From Acinetobacter pittii (GTDB taxonomy: Bacteria; Pseudomonadota; Gammaproteobacteria; Pseudomonadales; Moraxellaceae), in assembly GCF_034067285.1 (NCBI RefSeq), contig NZ_CP139286.1, forward strand, positions 372,001 through 436,000: DNA of 64,000 nucleotides. Direction: 5' to 3'. The notes under the pieces are model-generated. The model saw only the letters and a program-made list of their open reading frames with translations. It had not been told where the DNA came from and did not search any database. Positions within the stretch are counted from its first letter, which is position 1. The number at the start of each line of letters is the position of its first letter. Shown in pieces: positions 40,095 through 48,969 of the stretch. The translations under genes and the position numbers were made by a program.

Positions 40095-40496
40095 GTGAAA
40101 ACAATCACGGTCGCTGCCGCAGTGATCTTAAATGAGCAAAATCAGTTATTGCTCGTAAGAAAGCAAAATACTCAAGCTTTTATGCAAGTAGGCGGCAAGC
40201 TGGAACCCAATGAGGCACCAGAGATCACCATGCAGCGAGAAATTTTAGAGGAAGTAGGTAGCTCTTGTGTGATTGAGCAATTTATTGGCCATTTCGAAAC
40301 CGCAGCTGCCAATGAGCCAGATCATATTTTAGTGAGCCATTTATATCTAGTTCAGCTTGATCAAGCACCTAAAATTGCAGCTGAAATTGCTGAAATGAAG
40401 TGGATAGATTTAAATGATTCGGAAACTCAACTTGCACCATTAACCAAAGAAATTGTCATTCCTTGGTGTGAAGAGTATTTATCTACAGTGCAATAG
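40095..40496 (+). CDS. NUDIX hydrolase
   Basis: 133 residues, GTG start after AGGTTAAATAG. The NUDIX box fits exactly: GKLEPNEAPEITMQREILEE then VGS (G-x5-E-x7-REUxEExGU). It cleaves a nucleoside diphosphate linked to another group; the substrate is unknown. Probably co-transcribed with the LOG gene. It converges on comF with only one base between the stop codons. Confidence 0.92.
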   Translation: MKTITVAAAVILNEQNQLLLVRKQNTQAFMQVGGKLEPNEAPEITMQREILEEVGSSCVIEQFIGHFETAAANEPDHILVSHLYLVQLDQAPKIAAEIAEMKWIDLNDSETQLAPLTKEIVIPWCEEYLSTVQ

Positions 40497-40497
40497 C

Positions 40498-41127
40498 CTA
40501 ATTCTTTAGTGTTGCCGCTAGGCAAGCCATGTGAATAGATGTGCAGCCTAATTGTTGAAGGGCTTGACTGAGCGCATGAATAGAGCTTCCTGTGGTTATC
40601 ACGTCATCAATAATGAGAACACGGCGATAACGTCGTTTCTCTTTATGATGAGGTACAAATTGTTGTTCTATATTTTCAAAACGTTCTAGTCGAGAAAGAC
40701 CTTTTTGAGAATGTTCGTTTAAACGTTGAATTGGTTGCCAAACAGGTATTTTTAAGTGTTTGCTTAAAATATTGGCAAGTAATAATGACTGATTGAAACC
40801 ACGTTCAATTAAACGTTGATTGGAAATGGGCATGGGTACAATAGCTTGTACTTTAGGAAATTTTAATTGTTTTAAAATTTCCCCTAATAAGATTTGATAA
40901 TGTAATTTCTGTTCATATTTAAACTGCTGAATAATTCGGTTAACTGGATAAGCATAGTCACAGGCCACAAGAACAGTTTGATTATTACGTTGAATCGTTT
41001 GTTTAAGCCAAGGCAGCTGTTCCCAACAGTCTTTACAAAGTGAATATTTTTCTCGCGCCCCTAACTCACACAATGAGCAAGGTGAAAATAACTGAATAAG
41101 ATGTTGGACGTTTAAAAAACTAAACAT
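40498..41127 (-). CDS. comF: ComF-family phosphoribosyltransferase-like protein
   Basis: 209 residues. An N-terminal zinc-finger-like pair (CSLC and CKDC) is followed by a phosphoribosyltransferase domain with the PRPP motif VLIIDDVITTGSS. ComF proteins act in natural transformation, helping incoming single-stranded DNA reach recombination, and Acinetobacter are naturally competent. Its start overlaps the end of recG by eight bases, so translation is coupled; pairing with a recombination helicase fits that role. Confidence 0.93.
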   Translation of the reverse strand: MFSFLNVQHLIQLFSPCSLCELGAREKYSLCKDCWEQLPWLKQTIQRNNQTVLVACDYAYPVNRIIQQFKYEQKLHYQILLGEILKQLKFPKVQAIVPMPISNQRLIERGFNQSLLLANILSKHLKIPVWQPIQRLNEHSQKGLSRLERFENIEQQFVPHHKEKRRYRRVLIIDDVITTGSSIHALSQALQQLGCTSIHMACLAATLKN

Positions 41128-43165
41128 AGGCGTAGCGAGGTGCCTCAGGAAGCCAGCGCTTTAATAGAGCATCTGCTTGTTCTGGATAATCTTTTAAAAC
41201 TTGCTGTGCTACATAATGAGCTTGACTCAGTAAGTGATCATCTCGCTCTAACCGAGCAACTCTAAATCCCATATCCCCAGTTTGTTTAGTCCCTAGTAAT
41301 TCACCCGGTCCGCGTAACTCTAGATCTTTTTCTGCAATCACAAAGCCATCATTACTTTCTCTTAAAATAGAAAGTCTCTCTTGCCCATTTTGTGAAAGAG
41401 GCGTTTTATATAGAAGTACACAAAAGCTGGCTTGAGCGCCTCGACCTACACGACCACGTAATTGATGTAACTGAGAAAGGCCCAAACGCTCAGCATTTTC
41501 AATCACCATAATAGAGGAGTTAGGAACATCGACTCCAACTTCGATGACCGTTGTTGCGATAAGAAGTTGTAATTCATTATTTTTAAATGCTTGCATAACA
41601 GCTTGCTTTTCATCAGCTTTCATTTTGCCATGCACCAAGCCAATGTTGAGTTCAGGAAAGCGTTCTTTCATTTCCTGATAGGTGGCTTCTGCTGCTTGAG
41701 CATCTAAAGTCTCAGACTGTTCAACCAGTGTGCATACCCAATACGCCTGTTTCCCATCTCTGCAATTTGAAGCAATACGTTGCAGTACTTCTTCTCGACG
41801 ATCAAGCGGAATGGTAACCGTTTGAATTGGAGTACGGCCCGGAGGTAACTCATCAATAATTGACGTGTCCAAATCACCATATGCACTCATTGCTAGAGTT
41901 CTTGGAATGGGAGTGGCCGTCATGACGAGTTGATGTGGAGTGAACTGCTCAGCACCTTTATTACGTAGAGCTAAACGCTGATCTACACCAAAGCGATGTT
42001 GTTCATCAATAATTACGAGTCCTAATTTAGCAAAACCAACATTGTCTTGAAATAAGGCATGAGTACCCACAATAAGTTCTGCGTGACCTTCTTTAATTTG
42101 TTGTTCTGCTTGAGCGCGGGCTTTACCTTTTTGTTTACCAGACAACCAGGCAACTGTAATGCCTAATGGTTCAAACCAACGTTTAAAATTCAAATAATGC
42201 TGTTCTGCTAGAATTTCAGTAGGCGCCATTAATGCAACCTGCCAATCGGCTTCTAAAGCATGGCACGCGGCCACAGCAGCAACTAAGGTTTTTCCAGCAC
42301 CTACGTCACCTTGTACTAGGCGTAGCATAGGTTGGTGCTGTTTTAAGTCATTTAAAATTTCTTTAGATACACGTTTTTGTGCATTGGTCATTTGAAAAGG
42401 CAAAGCTTCTAATAGCTTTTTCGCTAATATTTTGCTGCTTGAAAAAGCAGGTGATGCAATTTGACGAATATAAGCACGGCGATTAAGTAAACTAATTTGA
42501 TGAGCAACCAGTTCTTCAAAAATAAGCCGTTGCTGCGCAGGATGAGATCCTTGGGCCAATTGGAGCATATTGGCATCAACGGGAGGCTCATGAATGTAAT
42601 ACAAAGCCTCTTTCAGCGCATAGCCATTGGTATATTGTTTTGGGAGTAACTCTGGTAGAGCATCACTATGATGCTTTAAAGCTTGTTTAACGTATTCGCG
42701 TAATTTAGGCTGAGTCAGCCCATCCGTACTTGGATAAATTGCTGTCAGTTGAGTTTTTGGTAGAGGTGTATGTTCATGAATGAGCTGAATTTCAGGATGA
42801 TACATCTCAAGGCCGCGAGCACCTACACGAACTTCACCAAAAATACGTAAGCGATGACCAGGTTTTATTTTGTCAGTCAGGTTTTTATAAATATGATAAA
42901 AGCGTAAGGTGACTTTACCAAATTCATCTTGCACCAAGGCTGCCATGGATTTTCTTTTTCCTGGAGGGAAGTCAATTGATTTGACTTCACCTTCGAGCAA
43001 ATAGCTCCGTCCAACCACAAGTTGATTCATTGGAATAATCGTACTTCGGTCTTCATAATCACGTGGCAGATGAAACAGTAAATCATCTGTGGTAAAAATA
43101 TTTAGTTTTTCGAGCAGGGCTGCTGAAGCCGATCCAACGCCTTGTAACTGATGGACTGAAGTCAT
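41120..43165 (-). CDS. recG: ATP-dependent DNA helicase RecG
   Basis: 681 residues. The N-terminal wedge/OB domain (residues about 1-150) precedes a two-lobe superfamily 2 motor with Walker A GDVGAGKT (286-293), DEQH (387-390), TATPIPRTLA and the TRG region near RGRVGRGAQASFC. RecG regresses stalled forks and branch-migrates Holliday junctions. It lies head to head with the epimerase-like gene only 20 bases away, so promoters must overlap coding DNA. Confidence 0.96.
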   Translation of the reverse strand: MTSVHQLQGVGSASAALLEKLNIFTTDDLLFHLPRDYEDRSTIIPMNQLVVGRSYLLEGEVKSIDFPPGKRKSMAALVQDEFGKVTLRFYHIYKNLTDKIKPGHRLRIFGEVRVGARGLEMYHPEIQLIHEHTPLPKTQLTAIYPSTDGLTQPKLREYVKQALKHHSDALPELLPKQYTNGYALKEALYYIHEPPVDANMLQLAQGSHPAQQRLIFEELVAHQISLLNRRAYIRQIASPAFSSSKILAKKLLEALPFQMTNAQKRVSKEILNDLKQHQPMLRLVQGDVGAGKTLVAAVAACHALEADWQVALMAPTEILAEQHYLNFKRWFEPLGITVAWLSGKQKGKARAQAEQQIKEGHAELIVGTHALFQDNVGFAKLGLVIIDEQHRFGVDQRLALRNKGAEQFTPHQLVMTATPIPRTLAMSAYGDLDTSIIDELPPGRTPIQTVTIPLDRREEVLQRIASNCRDGKQAYWVCTLVEQSETLDAQAAEATYQEMKERFPELNIGLVHGKMKADEKQAVMQAFKNNELQLLIATTVIEVGVDVPNSSIMVIENAERLGLSQLHQLRGRVGRGAQASFCVLLYKTPLSQNGQERLSILRESNDGFVIAEKDLELRGPGELLGTKQTGDMGFRVARLERDDHLLSQAHYVAQQVLKDYPEQADALLKRWLPEAPRYAYV

Positions 43166-43185
43166 GTCCCCTCAACGAGTTTTCT

Positions 43186-44001
43186 ATGCATATATTATTT
43201 ATCGGTTATGGTAAAACATCTCAGCGTGTTGCTAAACAACTATTTGAGAAAGAACATCAAATTACCACAATCAGCCGTAGTGTAAAAACGGATAGTTACG
43301 CAACACATCTTGTCCAAGATATTTTTTCGCTTGATTTGAGTCAAATTGAACCTGTAGATATCGTGTATATTTTACTTTCTCCAAACGAGAGTACGGTTGA
43401 GGGCTACCAGCATACTTATGTAGATAGTATTGAACCGATTCGAGAAGCATTAAAAATACATCCGGTAAAAAAAATAATCGTTGTTTCGTCGACGCGAGTT
43501 TATGGTGAAAATGCGGGGGAGATCATTGATGATTTTAGTGAAATTCATCCAAGTGATGAACAAGGCCATATATTACGTAATATGGAGCTACTCTGGCAGA
43601 AACATTATCCAGCCCAATCTGTAATTATTCGCCCTACTGGTATTTATGGAACTTCTGTTGCCCGTTTAAAGAAAATGGCTGAAAATAATCAAAATTATCC
43701 AAACATACATTATAGCAATCGAATACATATTGATGATTTAGCAAGATTTTTAGCTTTTATGGCTGACTACGAAACTCATCAAGCGAGCTATATTGTGACG
43801 AATAACCAGCCATTACCATTACATGAGGTTATAGTCTGGTTTCAAAAACAATTAGGATTGCCAGAGTTAACTTTGGAATCAAGCCAAATTTCAGGTAAAA
43901 GAATTTATGCGAAATATTTGCCAGCAACGGGTTTTCAGTTAGAGCATCCAATTTGCTTTAATGACTATTTATTATGTTTAAATGTTCATGGTACTAAATA
44001 A
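43186..44001 (+). CDS. NAD-dependent epimerase/dehydratase family protein
   Basis: 271 residues of the extended short-chain dehydrogenase type. FIGYGKTSQRVAKQL is an atypical N-terminal Rossmann motif (GYGKTS instead of GxxGxxG), VVSSTRVYGENAG holds the active-site tyrosine region, and RPTGIYGTSVARL follows. Related proteins (YeeZ-like) are putative sugar-nucleotide or small-molecule oxidoreductases. Substrate unknown. The short gap to recG leaves little room for a ribosome binding site; only weak ACGAG is seen. Confidence 0.88.
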   Translation: MHILFIGYGKTSQRVAKQLFEKEHQITTISRSVKTDSYATHLVQDIFSLDLSQIEPVDIVYILLSPNESTVEGYQHTYVDSIEPIREALKIHPVKKIIVVSSTRVYGENAGEIIDDFSEIHPSDEQGHILRNMELLWQKHYPAQSVIIRPTGIYGTSVARLKKMAENNQNYPNIHYSNRIHIDDLARFLAFMADYETHQASYIVTNNQPLPLHEVIVWFQKQLGLPELTLESSQISGKRIYAKYLPATGFQLEHPICFNDYLLCLNVHGTK

Positions 44002-44080
44002 AATTTTGATTAAACTTTAAATAAGAACAGAAATACCTGATGAGGCAGTCAAATTGCCGATAAAGATAAAAAGGTTGAAA

Positions 44081-45064
44081 GTGAAAAAAATTTGTTTAGC
44101 TCTGATTTTGAGCGTATTAGCTGTTGCGAGTTGGGCTGAGGATCAGGTGTGGTGTGCATATGATCCTATTGGGTCCCAAGGGGATATTACTCGCCGTTTA
44201 AATGACATTCGGCTATATGCCCAGCAATATCAAGTCAAATTTAAAGTAGTTACCTATCAAAAAGAACAGCAGGCGATACAAGCTTTTGATGATGGGAAAT
44301 GTTCTGGTCTAGCTGCATCCAATTTCAATACTTATCGTTATAACCAGTTTATGGGGAGTACCGCGGGTATAGGACTAATTCCTAATAATCGTACAGCCAA
44401 AAGCTTCTTGCAGCTTTTAAATCACCCTACAATTGAGAAAAGACTGGTTTCTAAGGACTATGAAGCTGTAGGAATGATTCCTATTGGAACTGCTTACATG
44501 GTTTTAAAAAATAAGAAACTTTCTAGAGTCGCTCAATTAAGAAATCAACGTATTGGTGTGTTACCCAATAATCCACCGCAACAAGCATTGGTACGAAGTG
44601 TAGGTGCTCGGCCAGTTTATATTGATTTATCTAACGCGATTGTGCAGTTTAAGCAAAATAAAATCGATATTGTTCCTGCTCCTGTGTATGGCTTATTGCC
44701 ATATAACTTACAAAAAGAATTTGGACAAGATACTCAAGTTATCAATTTTCCTTTGGCATATTTTGGGGTCAATTTAATTATTAAACCGCAAGCTTATCCT
44801 GCTAATTTTGGCCGAAAAATTCGGGGATGGTTTGTTCAGAATAGCCAATTGCTGACTAACCGTGCGACACAATGGGAAAATCATTTACCTGCTTATTATT
44901 GGGTGGATGTCTCTTTTTATGAAAAACAAAGTTATGATGTAATGGTTGCCAAAATACGTAATCAGTACGTCCTTTCAGGTTACTACGATGCTTATTTTGT
45001 TCAACTTATGAAGCGTCTGCGGTGCATGGATGATCCACGTTATTTTGAATGCCCAATTCGTTAA
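44081..45064 (+). CDS. AdeT-like periplasmic solute-binding protein
   Basis: GTG at 44081, six bases after AAGG, gives 327 residues with signal peptide KKICLALILSVLAVASWA; the longer frame starts with TTG. The mature protein begins EDQVWCAYDPIGSQGD. The family is that of Acinetobacter AdeT1/AdeT2, labelled RND-type efflux proteins linked to aminoglycoside resistance. The sequence has no membrane segments beyond the signal and resembles TRAP-type or periplasmic binding proteins. Four cysteines (WCAYD, GKCSGL, LRCMDD, FECPIR) may form two disulfides. No transporter gene adjoins. Confidence 0.78.
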   Translation: MKKICLALILSVLAVASWAEDQVWCAYDPIGSQGDITRRLNDIRLYAQQYQVKFKVVTYQKEQQAIQAFDDGKCSGLAASNFNTYRYNQFMGSTAGIGLIPNNRTAKSFLQLLNHPTIEKRLVSKDYEAVGMIPIGTAYMVLKNKKLSRVAQLRNQRIGVLPNNPPQQALVRSVGARPVYIDLSNAIVQFKQNKIDIVPAPVYGLLPYNLQKEFGQDTQVINFPLAYFGVNLIIKPQAYPANFGRKIRGWFVQNSQLLTNRATQWENHLPAYYWVDVSFYEKQSYDVMVAKIRNQYVLSGYYDAYFVQLMKRLRCMDDPRYFECPIR

Positions 45065-45065
45065 T

Positions 45066-45099
45066 AAAATAAAAGGCAACCGAAGTTGCCTTTTATTTT
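45066..45099. terminator. Bidirectional terminator
   Basis: Perfect 15-base arms (45066-45080, 45085-45099) with core AAAAGGCAAC, a CGAA tetraloop, and GTTGCCTTTT. It separates the AdeT-like gene (+) from plsB (-). Confidence 0.93.
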
Positions 45100-45110
45100 G
45101 TCTGGAGACT

Positions 45111-47684
45111 TTAAGCTTTTTTACGTTTTAAGCGACGTTTAGCTTGTTGAGATGCCATTGCTTCAAGAGCATCTTTTAACTCTTCGTCGGTAAAGGTGGT
45201 GATGTGCTGTAACATTTGCAAGGTTACTTCATCAAGCACCAACTGTGCACCAGCAGCCATTTGACGGAAGTTATCATCAAACTCAATTTGGCCTTGATCG
45301 TTAGTACGAATGTAATTTTGCTGTGTAAGTACTTTTAAGAAGCTTTGGAATAAAGCTTTATCGAAGAACTCTGGCGAATTAAATTCATAGAGGACAGACA
45401 AACGTTGTCCAAGTAAATGACTTAACTCTTCAACTTGTTTCGCAGAAATATTCCCCGAACCGCGTTGAGTAATGAGTGCAAGCGTCATGTAGTAACGCTC
45501 AAGACTTTGCTTAACAGGAGTAGCTAAAACAACAAGCTGATTATGTTCTTCTGTATTTGGTGCAGAGCTAATCAGGTTACCTTCATCGTCTTGTTGGATA
45601 AGATTTGATTGAACTAACGCATCAGCATATTGCTCAATTTGTGCCTTAAGCTCGCTACTCTTCCATTTAAGGAATAACTCAGCTTTCAAGAATGGATAGA
45701 GCGTATAGATGACATTGGTTAAATCTGAACGACTGATTTTTCCATTATGTTCAACAAGTGAAGCCACCAATGATGGTAAAACAAAGGCGTGCAAAATGTT
45801 ATTGCGGAAGTAAGTCAAAAGAACGGCTTGATTATCTTCAATCGCAATAATATCGCCAAGCGCATGCTGAACCCGTTTAATGAGTTTAAGTTTTAAACCA
45901 TACGCGATAATTTCTTTACCAGAAAGTGGCGTTACTTCCATACGTTGGTCATATGGGAAGTTTGATGCCAAGTTACGATAAGCTTCTAGTTGCTTAATAC
46001 AAATTTCTTCATCAAGCGTATGTTTTGGCGTCGCAAGCAAAATAATAGAAAGTAAAGAGACAGGGTTAATGACCACCGCTCGGTTAATATTTTCTAAAAT
46101 TGCGTGTGCAGAGCTATTTACCGCATCTGAAACAGCTTGAGGGATTGGGTCGTCATTTTTCTCGATGTAAACGTTTTCTGCATTATGTTGCTTAAGCAGA
46201 TCATCAAGGAAAACGGGTTCACCAAAGTTTACGTGGACTTTACCAAAGATACGTTCAATTTTTCGTAAGGTTTTCACAATGCCAAAAATAGATTCGGCTT
46301 CTTTTGGCTTACCTTGCATTTCACCTACGTAAGTTGAGCCTTCCATGAGTCGTTCATAACCAATATATGTTGGTAAGAAAACGATTGGTTTAGCACGACC
46401 ACGTAAATGGCTGTGAACTGTCATGGCAAGCATACCGGTTTTAGGCGGTAATAGGCGTCCTGTACGTGAACGTCCACCTTCAATAAAGTATTCAAGTGGG
46501 GTATTACGTGACAAGATGCTATATAAGTATTCTTTAAATACAGTGGTGTATAGGCCATTACCGCGGAAAGAACGGCGAATAAAGAATGCACCACCTCCAC
46601 GTAAAAGCTGCCCAACAAATGGTAAGTTTAAGTTATCACCCGCAGCAATATACGGAACCATCAATCCACGTTTATAGATCACATATGACAATAATAAATA
46701 ATCAATATGACTGCGGTGGCAAGGTGTGTAGACAACTTCATAATCTTTTGCCAGCTCACGAACTGTACTAAAGTTATGTACTTCTACGCCGTCATAAAGC
46801 TGAGTCCATAAGCGCGTTAAGGCAAGGTCAGCAAAGCGCACTGCTGAATGTGAATAATCCGATACGATTTCATTCACATAACCAATCGCACGGCGTTCCG
46901 CTTCAAGCATGCTCACTTTTCCGCGAATACTTTCACGGCGGATTGCTTCTTGAACATCACGAGATTTTACGACTGACTGCATGACATTACGGCGATCCGA
47001 TAAATCGGGACCTAGCACCACTTCACGCTGACGGTCTAAATAATCATTTAACGTACTTACAATATAAGTTGCTGGTGATAGATTTGGATAATGCTGCTGG
47101 GCATATTCAACCAATTCACGTAGCGATTGCGGTTCATGAAACTCTAAATAAGACTGTCGACCATGCAAACCAATATTAACCAACTGCTTAACTGTGCTTG
47201 GTGTTGCCCATGTGTCGGAAAATAATAATTTAAACCAAGAATCTTCTTTATCTGGCGAACGGCCCCATAAAACTGTAACCGGAACAAGTTCTATATCAAG
47301 TTCAGGATTTTCTTGTAACACTTCAATCAGTTTTATTAAGCGTGGTGGAAAAGCATGAGGAGGCGGATTCAGTAAATTATTTTCATCATTGTGCTGTAAA
47401 AATAAAACTGATGCTTTTTCCTGATGAGCGCCAACAACTAATGGATCTAACGCAGGTTTTAAATTTAAACGACGCGTTTCCCCATCAACCACTAAAGCAT
47501 TGCTTCTAGAATGGTTTTGCAAGACATAGCAAACCACTTTTTGGCGCTCAGTCTTTGCTTCTGTTTCTGTTGTTTCTGATACTGGTTCAGTAGGAACTTC
47601 CCCAAGAACATGTGGTGTTACCACGAGGTCAAGTAGTTTACTCGAAAGCCGACGATACATTTGACCAAACCCACTCTTGGACAT
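45111..47684 (-). CDS. plsB: Glycerol-3-phosphate 1-O-acyltransferase (PlsB)
   Basis: 857 residues, normal for the long proteobacterial PlsB. It puts the first acyl chain on glycerol 3-phosphate at the inner membrane, starting phospholipid synthesis. The acyltransferase blocks are present: CHRSHIDYLLL, FFIRRSFRGNGLYT, YFIEGGRSRTGRLLPPKTG and VFLPTYIGYERL. AGGAG lies five bases before the ATG. The C-terminus is basic (QQAKRRLKRKKA). It stands alone. Confidence 0.96.
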   Translation of the reverse strand: MSKSGFGQMYRRLSSKLLDLVVTPHVLGEVPTEPVSETTETEAKTERQKVVCYVLQNHSRSNALVVDGETRRLNLKPALDPLVVGAHQEKASVLFLQHNDENNLLNPPPHAFPPRLIKLIEVLQENPELDIELVPVTVLWGRSPDKEDSWFKLLFSDTWATPSTVKQLVNIGLHGRQSYLEFHEPQSLRELVEYAQQHYPNLSPATYIVSTLNDYLDRQREVVLGPDLSDRRNVMQSVVKSRDVQEAIRRESIRGKVSMLEAERRAIGYVNEIVSDYSHSAVRFADLALTRLWTQLYDGVEVHNFSTVRELAKDYEVVYTPCHRSHIDYLLLSYVIYKRGLMVPYIAAGDNLNLPFVGQLLRGGGAFFIRRSFRGNGLYTTVFKEYLYSILSRNTPLEYFIEGGRSRTGRLLPPKTGMLAMTVHSHLRGRAKPIVFLPTYIGYERLMEGSTYVGEMQGKPKEAESIFGIVKTLRKIERIFGKVHVNFGEPVFLDDLLKQHNAENVYIEKNDDPIPQAVSDAVNSSAHAILENINRAVVINPVSLLSIILLATPKHTLDEEICIKQLEAYRNLASNFPYDQRMEVTPLSGKEIIAYGLKLKLIKRVQHALGDIIAIEDNQAVLLTYFRNNILHAFVLPSLVASLVEHNGKISRSDLTNVIYTLYPFLKAELFLKWKSSELKAQIEQYADALVQSNLIQQDDEGNLISSAPNTEEHNQLVVLATPVKQSLERYYMTLALITQRGSGNISAKQVEELSHLLGQRLSVLYEFNSPEFFDKALFQSFLKVLTQQNYIRTNDQGQIEFDDNFRQMAAGAQLVLDEVTLQMLQHITTFTDEELKDALEAMASQQAKRRLKRKKA

Positions 47685-47960
47685 AAGAACTCCTACTTCT
47701 TAAAGACAAATCCCAGCACCAAATGCAGAGGGTAATTATTTTGCGGCATTTATTAAAAAAAACAATATGCTACTTTCTTATAAATTATAATGCTTTTGGC
47801 ATATTTTATCGTTAAAAATCGTATTTTTAGCTGTTATATGAGCAATGTTCGTCAGAAGTTGACTGATTGTTCCATGTTCAAATAGTTTTTTATGGCACAA
47901 TAGATTCTACACATCTGTACTTTAATACGATTTTTTACCTGAAATATGAAGGTATCTCTC

Positions 47961-48833
47961 ATGAATGCGTTAACCCAAGAACTTGTCGATCTTCTCACTT
48001 TAGAAAAGCTAGAAGAAAATATTTACCGTGGCATAAGCCGTAATCTTGTCGGCAAACGTGTTTTTGGTGGGCAGGTTTTGGGTCAGGCTTTACGTGCGGC
48101 ATCTTATACAACCGATCGTCCCGCGCATTCTTTACATGCATATTTTTTATATGGTGGCGATATTAATGCCCCAATTGTCTATGAAGTAGACCGTTTACGT
48201 GATGGGAAGAGTTTCGTAAGCCGTCAGGTTCGTGCAGTTCAGCATGGGCGAGTTATATTTTCGGCGATGGTTTCTTTTGCTAATCCAGAAGAAGGTCTGA
48301 ATTATCAACATCAAGAACCAGACTACCCTGCACCAGAGACTCTTAAATCTGAAAATGAACTCAAAGAAGGTATTCTAAACTTCGTACCGGAAAATGTTCG
48401 CGCTAGCTTTATGCGTGAGCGCCACGTAGAGATTCGCCCAATTGATCCGGTAAATCCGTTTCAACCGCAACCTGAAGCTCCTTATAATGCGCACTATATC
48501 CGCACACATGACCGTATTCCAAAACAATTAGATGATATTGCTCTGCATCAAGCAATTGTTGCGTTTTATTCAGACTTTACCTTAATGACAACGGCTTTAA
48601 GACCGCATGGGCTCAGCTATATTTCTCCAAGTTTGCAGTGTGCAAGTATTGATCATGCAATTTATTTCCATCGTCCGCTACGCGCTGATGAATGGATGCT
48701 TTACGATATGGAAGCAACAGTCAGCGCAGCTTCTCGCGGTTTAAACTTTGGCCGTATGTGGCAAAATGGCCAACTTGTTTGCAGTACCGTGCAAGAGGGT
48801 TTAATTCGTTTGCGGGAAATTGAAACGCAATAA
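47961..48833 (+). CDS. tesB: Acyl-CoA thioesterase II (TesB)
   Basis: 290 residues from ATG 47961, behind AAGGT; an ATG at 47946 overlaps that site. Two fused hotdog domains: the first contains VFGGQVLGQALRAA and the second ASIDHAIYFHRP, ending with QEGLIRLR, which hold the expected Asp and Gln catalytic residues. It hydrolyses medium- and long-chain acyl-CoA to fatty acid and CoA. It is followed by a terminator. Confidence 0.95.
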   Translation: MNALTQELVDLLTLEKLEENIYRGISRNLVGKRVFGGQVLGQALRAASYTTDRPAHSLHAYFLYGGDINAPIVYEVDRLRDGKSFVSRQVRAVQHGRVIFSAMVSFANPEEGLNYQHQEPDYPAPETLKSENELKEGILNFVPENVRASFMRERHVEIRPIDPVNPFQPQPEAPYNAHYIRTHDRIPKQLDDIALHQAIVAFYSDFTLMTTALRPHGLSYISPSLQCASIDHAIYFHRPLRADEWMLYDMEATVSAASRGLNFGRMWQNGQLVCSTVQEGLIRLREIETQ

Positions 48834-48843
48834 ACTCATTTAT

Positions 48844-48867
48844 AAAGCCATCTCATCAGATGGCTTT
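48844..48867 (+). terminator. Terminator after tesB
   Basis: AAAGCCATCT (48844-48853) and AGATGGCTTT (48858-48867) with a four-base loop, followed by TTT and ATTTTT. Confidence 0.88.
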
Positions 48868-48969
48868 TTTATTTTTAATTGAAACGATGTGACAAAAAAT
48901 TGCTCGTATGAAAAGCAAGCTCATGTCATATTTGCAAAAGGATTGCCAACTGAAAAAAATAATGCTGAT

